Origin: Pascua guehoae
Lineage: Eukaryota > Basidiomycota > Tremellomycetes > Trichosporonales > Trichosporonaceae
Direction: 5' to 3'
Assembly (NCBI GenBank): GCA_001600415.1
Contig: BCJX01000001.1
Span: 619,186-683,185, forward strand
Length of the DNA: 64,000 nt
The translations under genes were made by a program, and so were the position numbers. Below the pieces are notes generated by a model, which had not been told where the DNA came from, made no database searches, and saw only the letters and a list, made by a program, of their open reading frames with translations. Each line of letters opens with the position of its first letter. The stretch's first letter is position 1. This document shows positions 1 to 10,708 of this stretch, one piece after another.

Positions 1-205
1 GCTGGACCAGAGCACTGCGCAGTCGGTATCTGCTCTGGGTGCTCCTTGCCTGCTTGCCGTGACCTCTACAAGCACATAAGCCATGCAGCCATAAGCCCCA
101 CCGCATGACACATACACCAGTCCTCGAGTACACAGCAGACCTCCCAAGAGGCCTCGGACACATGGGCATAACTTTGCAACCCAGAATCTAACCTATCCAT
201 CTCCA

Positions 206-1845
206 TCATGTACCACTATCACTCCTGCTGTCGTCCCCCTCCATGTCTACAGGGACGTATCCGTCGTGCCCCCTCCCCCGCGTCCCTCCCATCCACTGCT
301 GCACGCCCACGCCACGGCCACGGTCCGGCGAGTTGAGGTTAGCAGGATCCGTCCGGCCGAGGGTATACGCCTCGACGGGGCTGTCGAGCAGCGCGATGCC
401 CGCGTCGTCGACGTCGCCGTCGCGCCCATGTTTGCGCAGGCCACAGCGCCGGGCCTCTGTGCATTCGAGAATGTACGCGCCGACCATGATGGCGGCAAAG
501 ACGCCAAAGCAGATCGTGCCGACGTTCCGCCAGTCGTCGCCCGCGTCGGGGGACAAGAGGAGGTCGAGTACGTCGGAGCGTGCTAGTGTGCCTGGTGTTA
601 GTGGGTCGACCTGACGGTTGGGGGTGTGAGGCGTTGGGTGAGGTCATTGTGGTGCACCCTGCCGGAGAGGGGGACTCACTCTCGTCCGAGGTCGTGCGGT
701 CAGACGTCACGAGGACCTGCCATCCTGTGGTGCCCGGTTCGAGTCTGGCGTGAGCAGTGCCGCAAGTGTGGGGAGGGAGGGGCTCACTCGCGTGGTGGGT
801 CGGTTAGGGTGTAGTGCGATACGTAGGATGGGACTGGGGTTAGCGAAGGTAGCTGGTAGATGAATAGCGTTTCCGAGCATCGGTTACGTCAAACACATGG
901 TCGAGAACCAGGGTGAGGACAAGCATGCGGAGAGCATGGGATTGATTACCGGGACGAGCAGGAGAACCCATATGAGCACGAGAACGGTTACGCATTCGAG
1001 CACAATGCCGAGCACAACCCCAGCACAGTCGCATGCACCAGCACCGACGCTCACAATCATTCGCAGAGCCACCCACGGCGCTACGACACGCTGCGAGCAC
1101 ACTGCCACTCTGACAGAACCACAATCGCAGCACCCCCTTCCACATACACAAACACACATTCAACCATGAGCACGCCTTCACTCACCACTAGCAAGCCACA
1201 CCGGCTCGGCGAGCACGGATGCATTCACATTCGCGAGCCACAGATGCGCGTCGACGGCGACGGGGAGCTTCCATGAGATGCTGTACGGTGGTCCGCCCTC
1301 CCCTGTATTGTCAGTGGGCGAGATCGGACCAGGGGGAGGCCGAAGGCCAGAGCCGGAGACCAGAGACTAGATTCCAGAGCCAGAGAAAGAGCCAAAGACA
1401 AGAGTCGGAGACAACAGGCCAGAGACCAGAAGTGACCAGTCACGGGGGCCAGAGAACGGTTCATCAGATGGGCAGATAAGGATCGAGTCAGGACGCCGCT
1501 TGCACGTGGTTGCGTGACAGTGCCGCGGCAGTCGACGTCTGAGCCGACGTCTGAGCCGCCGAGCTCCAAGGAAAGCAAACATCATGGCCTGGCCGTCTCC
1601 CTGTGCATGCCACGGGCCACTGGACGGCCCGGCTTGGCACAAGAAGCGGCGGCCTTGGACGCAGCAGCAGATATCCCCCTGCTCTCCCCCCCTCCCTCCC
1701 AAAGCTCCCCCGATTGCTCGCCGCATCGCCCTTGTTATCTACCCCAGGCCCACTCACAGTGTTTCAACTTGACCGACGTGGCCGGGGCGGCCAGCACGGC
1801 TCCGAGCCCGAGGACGAGTGCGACGACGAGGCGCAGGCAGCGCAT
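206..1845 (-). CDS. Putative secreted/single-pass membrane protein (exon structure incomplete)
   Basis: I do not recognise the family by name. The candidate first exon (1758-1845) opens with ATG and a clear signal peptide (MRCLRLVVALVLGLGAVLAA), followed by a gtgagt donor. A second candidate exon (1186-1302) joins in frame and reads WEGGPPYSISW, a beta-sandwich-like motif seen in many basidiomycete surface proteins. A third (680-716) and the last exon (206-582) join in frame. The last exon carries one transmembrane helix (TICFGVFAAIMVGAYILE), a basic juxtamembrane stretch (RRCGLRKHGR) and a short acidic cytosolic tail. A further exon may lie at 788-833, but at least one exon between 834 and 1185 is not placed. 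The inferred topology is a lumenal or extracellular N-terminus with a cytosolic tail. The first and last exons are secure in outline; the middle is tentative. Confidence 0.5.
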
Positions 1846-2231
1846 GCGGGGTCAGAGTGGTCGATGTGGGAGAATGTAGAAATGACAACGTGGATGTGGA
1901 TGAGGACGCTTGTTGGGAAGGTTCGTTTGGGAATTTGGGGGTGCAGTAATGGGTTTGGCACAATTGGCGCCCGGCGTGCCAAGAGATTGATTTCCGTGGC
2001 AAAATGTCGGAATCTGGGCCAGATCCGGAAGTAGCGTCTGGGCAGACAGGGGCTGGGTCTGCGTGACAAGATAAGAATGTGGCACACCGAGGGTCAATAT
2101 GGACAGGGTGGCAGCTTGCAAGTGTTCGTGTCCTCGCCCATTTTCCCGACCTGCTATGCACTCTACCCGGCTCATAGACCTCACAGTACAGACTTGCGTA
2201 CCCAGCTTCCCAAACGCCTCAATTGCATGCA
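1846..2231. other. Intergenic region upstream of the signal-peptide protein
   Basis: No convincing coding sequence on either strand. It should hold the promoter of the minus-strand gene starting at 1845 and the 3' end of the minus-strand gene ending at 2232. Confidence 0.5.
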
Positions 2232-2965
2232 TCACCGGGCTATGTATCGCCTGTACCAACTCCTACATTTCATCACACACTTCGGCATGTTGCATCCCGG
2301 GCACCCAAGCTGAACACTGATCTCTGTATTGCCTCGATGGACATGGCTGCAAGTCCGCAGGATCAAGGGCAGGGACAGCGGCCACTCACGCGAAGACGCT
2401 TGCTGCCATCGAGTTGTTTCCAGCCAGACGCGGGACGACTGACTGCATCACAGTCTGGGCGGAGGCGGCCGCGAGCAGCCAAGGGGGAGGCACGTCGCCG
2501 ACGCCGAGGGGGACGCAGTTTTCCTTTGCCCAGATTTCGGTGGCGAGCTTCGACATGGGTGTCGAGCGGCCATTTGCCCGAATGACACGGCACTGGGATT
2601 AGCAAAGCACGCAGAGGTAGACGCAGACGCACCACATCCTTCATGACTTCGTTCAGGACGGCTATGCTAAATGCCTCCAGCGGGCCGCCAACGGGCTCAG
2701 CAGTGTTCGTGCCGCCAACGGGCTTAGCAGCGTTCGTGCCGCCCTCCATGGCCACCTTGACGATACGGAGTTCGCCTCCAATAATACCCGTTACGACGGT
2801 ACACAGGAAGAGGGAAACGGTGAGATAAAGGAAGCAGCGAATAAGAGCAGCCACCGAGGGCTCGCCGTCAATTAACACGGTAATTGCAGTTGTTAAAGGG
2901 GCGAAGAACCACTTGACGAAGGCCCAGGGCGCCGGACGACGCTCGCGGGGGGGCGGGGGGGGCAT
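2232..2965 (-). CDS. Hypothetical small membrane protein, 216 aa, three exons
   Basis: Unrecognised. Exons 2633-2965, 2390-2592 and 2232-2346 sum to 651 bases, an open frame of 216 residues. The N-terminus is proline/arginine-rich (MPPPPPRERRP). A hydrophobic segment WAFVKWFFAPLTTAITVLI follows, then a second membrane helix around CFLYLTVSLFLCTVVTGII. Next come an imperfect internal repeat (GGTNAAKPV / GGTNTAEPV) and a soluble stretch with WAKENCVPLGVGDVPPPWLL. The last exon adds a cysteine-rich tail (C-x2-C-x4-C-x3-C). Part of that exon (AGCTTGGGTGCCCG) matches the MITE-like repeat family found elsewhere in the window, so the tail may be exonised repeat or the true stop may differ. The upstream leader (about 2985-3200) is strongly pyrimidine-rich on the sense strand. 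Exons 1 and 2 are likely real; the third is uncertain. Confidence 0.5.
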
Positions 2966-4352
2966 GGTTTCGAAACTGGGGGTCAATTCAGACTCGAGCA
3001 AATGTAAGGTGAACAAGGGCGAGGAAGATGGCGACGTTGTGGGGCGGGTGGGCAGGGAGGGGAGGAGTTGGGAAAGCGGAAGGGCGAAAGGGGAAGAGGG
3101 TAGGACCGACTTGGGAACGAGGAAGGAGAAAGTTGGGAAGGAGGAGAGAGGACAGAGGAAGGTGGAGAGGTGACAGAGGAAGGAGGGAAGAACGTGACAA
3201 CAGTCCACAAAAGCTAGCCTATGTTGTAACGCACTTGAGAAGGAGGTTGAAGGGTAGTTATTGGCGGGAGGAGTATCGTTGGCAGCTGGTCTGTGGCTGC
3301 CTGCAGCTGCCTGCTTGGTGTCAGGGGATGTTCGGGACACCAAGGGACGTTCGGGGGAACGTACCGAGAGGCAGTATGAAGAGGGTACCGGCGACGGCAG
3401 ACGTCGACGTCGAGAGTGATGGGAGAGCCTGGAGAGAGTCAGCGATGCTAGTAATGGAGAGAAGAGTGGGTGTTGACGAGTGGGTGTGTGAGAATGGTGG
3501 ATGAAGGGATACGTACGGTGGGGGGAATGAGTTGGTGGATGAAAGAGTAAAAGGCAATGGGGATGGGTGAGCCAAGTGGTTGATATAGTGCTGGAAACCG
3601 AGGAAGGTGCAACCGCGGAGAATGGGGTGGTGTGATGGAAAGCTGTGATGGAAACGGAGGAAGGAAGCAAGGGAAGAAGGAAGGGAACAGAAGGAAGACC
3701 AACAGAACAAAGCAGTCGGTGCAACCATGACAGAAACCTCGTCTGGGCTTCTGAGCCTGGGACAACAAGCTTGGGACAACAGCACCAGGCTTTGAAAATC
3801 CACATTCAACATGTCAGCATGTTCAACAGACCTCTGTGATAGTTGGGCACTTGTGAACAAGCTGGGAGGTGCGATTGTGCAGTTGTCCTGCACATCTCGA
3901 AATTTCTCTCTATTGGTGCAACCACGACAGTAACCTCCTCTGAGCTTGTGAGCCTGGGACAACAGCACGAGGCTTTGGAAATCCGCATTCAACATATCAG
4001 AATGTTCAACAGACCTCTGTGATAGTTCGGCACTTGTGAACAAGCTGGGAAGTGTGATCGTGCAGTTGTCCCGGTCACATCACACGTGCACCATCACACT
4101 TGCACTTGGAATAAAGTACAGTCCATGCATCGCTGCGTACAACGGAGCGAGCGGGTATACGCTCTGTATGATCGCACAGTATGCAGTCTACGCGTCTCGG
4201 TGCGTCATGCGTCACTAGTTACTCGTCGCAAAGCAAGAAGAAGAAAAACGAGGATGAAAAGATATTCCTGTGAAAGTAAAGAAAAATCGCGCCGTCGTTC
4301 GATCGCGTTCGAGCCCCCGCCGTCACGTCAAGTCGCATCGCCTTCGACAGCC
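2966..4352. other. Intergenic region with pyrimidine-rich leader and a tandem duplication
   Basis: The minus strand of about 2985-3200 is CT-rich and probably forms the leader/promoter of the gene starting at 2965. A diverged direct duplication occupies 3718-4072 (listed separately). Long open frames across this stretch on the minus strand are low-complexity S/P/L sequence and I do not regard them as coding. Confidence 0.5.
3718..4072. repeat. Diverged tandem direct duplication (two units, about 160-180 bp)
   Basis: Unit 1 (about 3718-3899) and unit 2 (about 3915-4072) share long blocks, for example TTCAACAGACCTCTGTGATA and CACTTGTGAACAAGCTGGGA, with scattered substitutions and small indels. 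The two copies sit head to tail with about 15 bases between them. No conserved reading frame is evident. Confidence 0.85.
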
Positions 4353-7300
4353 CTAGTGTTTTGGCAGCTTGATGCGGTAGTGGAGCACCATGTCCACGCC
4401 ACCGCGCCAATAGTAGGCCTTGAGCGCGCTGACCTTCATGCGTGGGTCGGCAACGTGCTCGCCACACAGCAGCTCGATCACGTCCTCGGGAGCGGGGCGC
4501 GGCTCGGATGGCACGCCGCTCATGCGCGACGCATCCGACATGCCGCGCTCGCGGTTGCCGGCGGGCACCTGGCCCTCTGCGGCAAGCACATATTGCAGGT
4601 GTTCCATGACACCGCGGACGCGCGCAGTGCGTGAGGCTTGGACCTTGAGGCTGGGGTTGTTAGTGTCACGCGCAGAAGAGGTCACAGCTTGTTCCATGGC
4701 GCGCATGGTACCGGCCAGAGAATGGGTCAGTATCGACTCACGTTCGTGTAGAGCCCGACGACTCGCCCTCGGGCGCCAGCGTGACGGAAATCTTGGGCGG
4801 GCGGCGCTCCTCTGGCGTGTGGTTTGTGAACAAAAAGTTGAGGAGCCAGAACGGCGAGTTCATCTCGAGCGGCTCCATGTCGCGCTCGGTCGACGACACT
4901 TGCGAGCGGTACGTGACAATGTACGCGCCGTCCGCATGCGCCTGCTCCGAGATGATGAGCGTCGTCGCCGGCGGGATCGCAATGTTGGGTGCATCGTACT
5001 GCCCCGGAGGCGTAAACGGCTTGGCGCGCACTGCATCGAGGAACAAGAGCTGCTGCTTGTCGCGCTCGGCCATCTTGGGCTCCTCAACTGCGGGTGCCGC
5101 CTCGCGCTTGCTCTCGACGACCGTGGGTGGTGGCTCGACCGACTTCTTCTTGCCAAAGCCCTTAAACTTCTTCTTGCCGAGGAGTCCCGAGCTCTTTTCC
5201 TTTTCCTTTTCCTTGTCCTTTTCGCCTGGCGTGCTCGCCGCTGTCGACGAGGTTGGAGGACTACCAATCGTTGGTGAGAATGGAGACACCCCAGAGCGCT
5301 CGGACGCGGGAGTCGACACGTGCTCGTTGAGCTTGCGGAATGAGAACGGATCCGCGTTCGCATGGGCCGGCGAGGCCATGCCACTGGGAAGAGATGGTGA
5401 CGGCGAGACAAAGGATCCTGCGCCAAACATGCCAGAGGTGACAGGCGCACTCTGTCCAAGCAGCAGTGCACCCTCAGGGCGGATGGCGGGGCGCTCGGCC
5501 GGAGTTGCCAGACCCGCAATGTTGATAGAAGGCGTGATACCCCCACTGCTGAGCGTCGAGGACGACATGGCACGCGTGCGATGGCGGGGGGATTTGGTCA
5601 GGGGAATATGCGTCGGTGCCGAGCTGCGCGAAATGCTCGGCAGCGACGACGAAACGGTGGTGGGTGAGCTCGAGATGACAGACTGCACCTCGTGTTCCTC
5701 GGCCTTGATGAGCCCACGGAAGATGTTGGCCAAGGCAAGCTTGCCAATATTGAGGGCTGGCAGGGCGTAAGCATGGTGTCGAGACTCGCACGGGTGCTAC
5801 TCACACTTCTGGTCATCAGGCATGTCCTTCTCGTCGATCCCGACTTCCTCGCAGAGGATTTCTGCAGCAAAGACTCGGTCACCCTCTAGGTGGACTGTAA
5901 TCTGGCCGACCTTGGTGTCTACCTGGCACCACGGCAGGACCTGGTTCTTGCCCTCAATGCGGCGCTGGACAAGTTCGAGCACCTCCTGGGGATGCTCCTT
6001 GTATGCAGCGACGGGGTCGGTGATACCACGCTCGAGCTCGAGGGCCTCGGCAATCTGCTCGTGCGTAAAGCGGCCCAAACACTGGCCGCGCACCAAGTGC
6101 CAGACAGCGACTTGGCCCTTGGTGTCGAGCGTGAGCACATGCAAGCGGTCGTTCAAGACCAGCGCGCGGATCAGGCCTGGAGAACCTTCAATAAGGTGGT
6201 CGGGGTGGGTACGCAGCACCTTGGCTTCGTAGACGACGTCGCGCTCCTCAAACGCACGGCGTGCCGCGACGCGAGGGGGAACCACGCGGCCAATTATTGA
6301 AGACACTTCGTCGTCGGGTCCTCGTAAACGCGTTCCCGACCCAAATGAGGTCGTCGAGTGTGCGGCAAAGCCAAACGAGTACGGCGAGTCAGGCAGACCA
6401 AGGCACACCAGGCTTTCGTACGGCACGCCATTGAGGAGGAGATCCTCGGCCGCAACTTCAGCAGGTGGAGGGGCCGTGAGGGAAGTGCGCCGTAACCCGC
6501 TGGGGTTGAGGCGTTCACGAATGCTAGGAGGGAGTGCGGCGCTAGGTGGCGAATTTGGTGGTGAAGATGCCGAGAGCTGTGGGCTGCCAGAGCTACCTTC
6601 TGGGCGGGGAACAGGGGATGGCGCAAACGCGACGGTGCGTGAGTCGCGTGAGTCGGACCGCATGAGAGGCTCCGCCTCGAGACCATCGCCAGCGAGCACC
6701 TTGTTGCGCAGTGGGCTCTGTGAACTGTCGATAATGGAGGTTGGCTCAAACGCAGCGCCGAGGGAAGCGGCACTCGTGGGCGACGTGTTCGAGCCCATGA
6801 CAATCGCGTCGGCGGCGCTAAGTGGTGGTGACGGGTACGATGACCCTTCAAAGTCATGGTCGAGGCGGCCAACGCGTCGGCCGACATCGCGCCAGCGCCG
6901 GACGTCTGAGCTCGCCGTCGCGGTCCACACATATTCGTCGTCCATGGACGTGATACTCCGAATAGCCTCGTCGCCAGTCTTACTCTCAGAGTCGCTTGGC
7001 CGCTTGGGGTCGCCTTCCCGCGCCAGCACGACGCATTCGCCCTCTGACATGTCCCCGCACTGCTCGACGTCCACAACACACAGGTATCCGTCGCGGGAAC
7101 CAGAGTAGAACCGCTCGAGGTTGGGGTGGTTCGAGTGGAGAGCCCATACCGATGAAGTGTGGTGGTTGAAAGTGTGAAGACAGCGGTGCTCGCCAATGGA
7201 CCAAAGTCTGTGCGGTCAGTCAACATCGATTCCAATCGTCATTGTAGCGCGGCGACTCACTTGATCGTCGTGTCCGAGCTTCCAGTGAGCATGTACCTCC

Positions 7301-8561
7301 CGTCGTCCGAGACGAGGATACTGCGAACACTCTCAGTGTGTCCCACGAGCTTTGTGACGCTTCGATCGCCCTGTCGCGGGTCCCACAGACGGACAACACG
7401 TTCGGGCATACCAGCAGCGATGGTGTGTCCCGCGGGATCCACACCAAGGGCGTAGATACTGCCCCACTCGCCCTCAAAGCCAACACCACCGTGGTCGTTG
7501 ATGTCGCTCAGGCGGATCTTGAGCACGGGCTCGTTTGGCCGGGGGTTGGCAATGTCCCATACCGAAATGTCACGGTCTAGTGCGCCCGAGAATAGCACAC
7601 CACTGTGACGCGCAAACGCGAGCGAGCGCACATAGTCGGTATGGTGTCCGATGAGCGCGGGGACGGCAGGCTCGCCGTCGTCGTGTGGAGACCACGCACG
7701 GATCGTGCGGTCGGCCGAGCCGGTGATGACCGTCTGGTTGAGGTTGCACAGCACCATGGCATTGACCCAGTCGGTATGCGTCTGCACACTCTGGCGGAAC
7801 GTCGTCGGTGGAATCGTCTGCTGTCAGCTGTGCCAGCTCGTGTCGCCGTCTCTCTCTCCGCGCCCGGGGCTGGCGGTGGTGCTCACCTTTTGCCTTATCG
7901 AGCTGTGGTCCACCTCCCAGCGGTCCTCGTACGGGATGGGCTTGCGCCTTGTACCATTGGCGTCATCGGCGTCGTCGTCAGAGCCCGATTCAAACGAACC
8001 CTGGTCCTGCTCTGTGTCGTCTTCACCATCATTCCAGTCTTCACCGCCGTCCCCGATACGCTCCCACCGCACACGTCCCCCTGTTCCGCTGCCCGATACA
8101 TGCCGATACCGCTGCCCGCGCCGCTTGGTGTGGGGTACATGGAGGTCCCAGCTGGCGACGAGACCGTCCCGTCCACCAGTGTACAGGATGCCACCGGGAG
8201 CGTCCGACCCAGAGAGTAAGGTACTCGTGTCGAGCGCGAGACATGAGATGCCCAGGCGGTGCTGCGGGTGTCTCGGCGTGGGCGTCGAGCCCGCCGAGCC
8301 TGACGCCGCGCCTGGCGTCTCCTCTACGGCCTGCAGGAATGGATTACGCGATTGGAACTGCGGGGAGCGCGGCCCCGGCCCAGAATCGGACGCGCCGTTT
8401 GCTCCGGGCTGACGCGGCGCCGCCTTGGTTAGGAGTGGGTACGACTGCGAGTCGCCAGCGACCGTCCCGAAGGGGGGTAGATCGAATGCCGGCACATCCC
8501 CCTCTGGTGGGGGGATAATGTACGACACACGCCGCTTGTTGGGTTCCGAGACGCCAATCAT
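4353..8561 (-). CDS. WDR48: WDR48/UAF1-like WD40 protein (deubiquitinase cofactor)
   Basis: Five exons (7887-8561, 7261-7817, 5805-7207, 4742-5756, 4353-4650) total 3948 bases, 1315 aa. WDR48/UAF1 (Bun107 in fission yeast) is a WD-repeat scaffold that binds and activates USP1/USP12/USP46-type ubiquitin proteases and so helps deubiquitinate PCNA and FANCD2. The N-terminus has the family opening [12 protein letters not shown]40 propeller follows, with repeats such as [30 protein letters not shown] and [20 protein letters not shown]. Then comes the conserved post-propeller block ([17 protein letters not shown] ... [20 protein letters not shown] ... [17 protein letters not shown]). A long low-complexity Ser/Pro/Lys linker ([16 protein letters not shown]) precedes the C-terminal SUMO-like DUF3337 region, ending [12 protein letters not shown]. 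The length exceeds the animal protein because of the linkers. Start chosen at 8561 because RRVSYIIPP follows closely; an in-frame upstream ATG exists. Confidence 0.92.
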
Positions 8562-9715
8562 GCGCGCGTGGGGGGTCGTGATCGGGTCGTGGGTCGTGAT
8601 GAGATGGAGGTGTGGATGGAGGGCAATGTTGGTGCAGCGCGAGGGTTGTGTCAGGTGAGCGGCGGCGTCGTTGCCCCATGTCGGCCAAGATGCCATCCAA
8701 CTGTATCCGTACCTGGCCGCCAGGCTGAGGATGGAGGCACACCCCGCTCGCTCGCTCACTCGCTCGCTCACTCGCCCAAGCCCGATACACCGCACACATA
8801 CGCACGCCCGCGCGCACGCTCATTCACCCCAGGTCAGCCACCCCCGACCCTGGGGCCGTTTTCAAAATGGATTCAAATACACTTGAAACTGATGTGATTA
8901 GGAAACCTCTCCCACTAGGTTATAATCCGGACTAATCACGGCAATTTTGCGGCTTTTTGCTGCGCTCGCCGTCTGCAGGGGCCCATTCACGGCCACATGG
9001 GGTTGCAACGGGGTAAAAACGGCACGAGATGCACCACCACGCGTCGTAGACGGCATCCGGTCTGTTGTTGGTCCGAGGCCCCACAGCTCTCCCCAGACAC
9101 CCCGACCCGGAAACAATCGCTCTGGCGATCTTGGGTCTCTCCAGGAACTGGGCACAAACTTTGCAAGATCGCCACGCAACGACGAGCAACACCAGAGGGT
9201 ACGGGTGCTACAGACTACTGCGACTCGTGAGACCTTGATAGTCTCTCGTTTATTCCCCACTCTTACCATGTTACCTGCTGCGCGCTCAAGCTCGAATCTA
9301 CACCATCGACCTGTGTCGTGGAAGCAAGCGAGCTCGTTGAAGAGTCCAGTATGCTTTGCCAAGCGGCCCTTTCGGCCGAACACTGCTGGGCAACCTGTTG
9401 ACTAGTTGAGTGGGAACACCGACTTTCGGCGTGCTGAGAATACGAACTTACGCACTTGGCATCCAGACATGGTCTCCACTGCTGTGCTGCCAAATCTCAG
9501 CTAGGAGATGCAACAGAGACGATCACGGCTGGCCATCAGCTCGCATTACCCACTATTCTGCTGACCCAACGTCATTATTTGACTCTCGAGTTCCAAAACC
9601 TGGACTAGCGTAGAGCTGGACTGTTTCCACTATGTTCGGTTCGGCGTTTTGGGCGTATCTCATGTTGATTGTCTGACCTCGTCGCCCTCTCATCGGAGTA
9701 GTTGGTGTATCTCCC

Positions 9716-9810
9716 AGTCTCTGTCCCAATCTCTGTCCCAATCTCCGTCCCAATCTCTGTCCCAATGGGTGTCCCAATCTGTGTCCCAATCTGTGTCCAA
9801 CCTGCGTCCC
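9716..9810. repeat. 12-bp tandem repeat (ctctgtcccaat-type)
   Basis: About eight degenerate copies of a 12-base unit reading (t)ctctgtcccaa, with variants such as ctccgtcccaat and ctgtgtcccaat. Both strands stay open across it because the unit length is a multiple of three, which creates artificial open frames (SLSQ-type repeats). Confidence 0.85.
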
Positions 9811-9914
9811 AATCTCTCTCCTCTTCTGTCCCCTGATTTGTCTTGTGTTCGTCTCCTGGTCTATCTTTGATCCAGCCAAGCCACATCTCCTCGGCGCTTA
9901 CTTGTTTACGGCTG

Positions 9915-10058
9915 ACGTACTCCGAGTCAATGCGCACGTATCCGTCTCATCTTCTCCCTCGTGTCACTCCGAGTCAGTGCGCACATATCCGTCTCATCTT
10001 CTCCCTCGTCTTACTTCGAGTCCATGCGCACATATCCGTCTCATGTTACCATCGCTCC
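9915..10058. repeat. Three copies of a ~48-bp tandem repeat
   Basis: Units start near 9917, 9966 and 10013. Each begins actccgagtc (or acttcgagtc), contains tgcgcac(a/g)tatccgtctcat and ends in a tcttctccctcgt-like block. The third copy diverges at its end. No coding role seen. Confidence 0.85.
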
Positions 10059-10708
10059 CCGTGCAGCTCATGTCGCGCTCGTAACTCCCACCTCTTGGCC
10101 TCGTCACCGCTGAAGGCTTTCCTCATCACGTGACATCTTTCCACTACCATATGCCGAATCGAGCGTCCAAATGGCCAATGCACAAGCGATGTGGAGCACC
10201 AACGCCGAACTTTCCTGTGAACCAAACGCCATTGGCGCCAGTTACCGCCCATTGCCGCCGCGTGCCTTTTGTCCCCTCCATATTCTCATCTCGCCAAAGC
10301 GGGCCCCAGACTTGTCTGTCGACATTGTCAACGGTGCAAGCAATAAACATTGGCAGTGTTAGGCGATGGCGAGGAAGCGAAAAGCGTTGCCCACTCTGCC
10401 GACAACCTCTAGAATGGCGAGAACCTCGAGAGCCAAGTTCCCTAGTCACGATGAGCGCCGGCTCGGGTCCTGACTTTTGGGTTGGGGGCTCCGCCGGTAT
10501 CCCCGCAGCAGATATGGCCGAGCGCGATGGGATAGGATGGAGACACCGATGGATAGAGCCCAGCCCCCCTCCCCCCTTGCCTCTGATAGAAGTGGGTACT
10601 GCCTGGCACATCGCATCGCGCTTGCCCTCGCCGTCGTCTTATCACCAGACCCCCTTCATCTCTAATCCACTCACCGTTCTCTCTTACCCCTTTCCAAACC
10701 TGCCCGCC

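Larger units (their letters stand above)
8562..10708. other. Divergent intergenic region with tandem repeats
   Basis: Separates two divergently transcribed genes (WDR48-like minus, amino-acid permease plus). Several overlapping open frames exist, but none shows recognisable domains or plausible splicing. It contains a short gctcgctcact array near 8748-8775 and two tandem repeats described separately (9716-9810 and 9915-10058). A pyrimidine-rich stretch at about 10610-10700 immediately precedes the permease start and probably forms its leader. Confidence 0.5.

Noticed and set aside
2363..3805. 480-aa minus-strand frame extending the small membrane-protein gene upstream
   Set aside because: The upstream 280 residues are S/P/L low-complexity leader sequence; the plausible protein starts at 2965.
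4781..5770. 329-aa plus-strand open frame
   Set aside because: Antisense of the WDR48-like linker exon and without recognisable motifs.
9649..9870. Open frame with SLSQ repeats
   Set aside because: Created by a 12-bp tandem repeat whose length is a multiple of three.
9716..10058. Tandem repeats considered as a CRISPR-like array
   Set aside because: Units are contiguous without unique spacers and the genome is eukaryotic.
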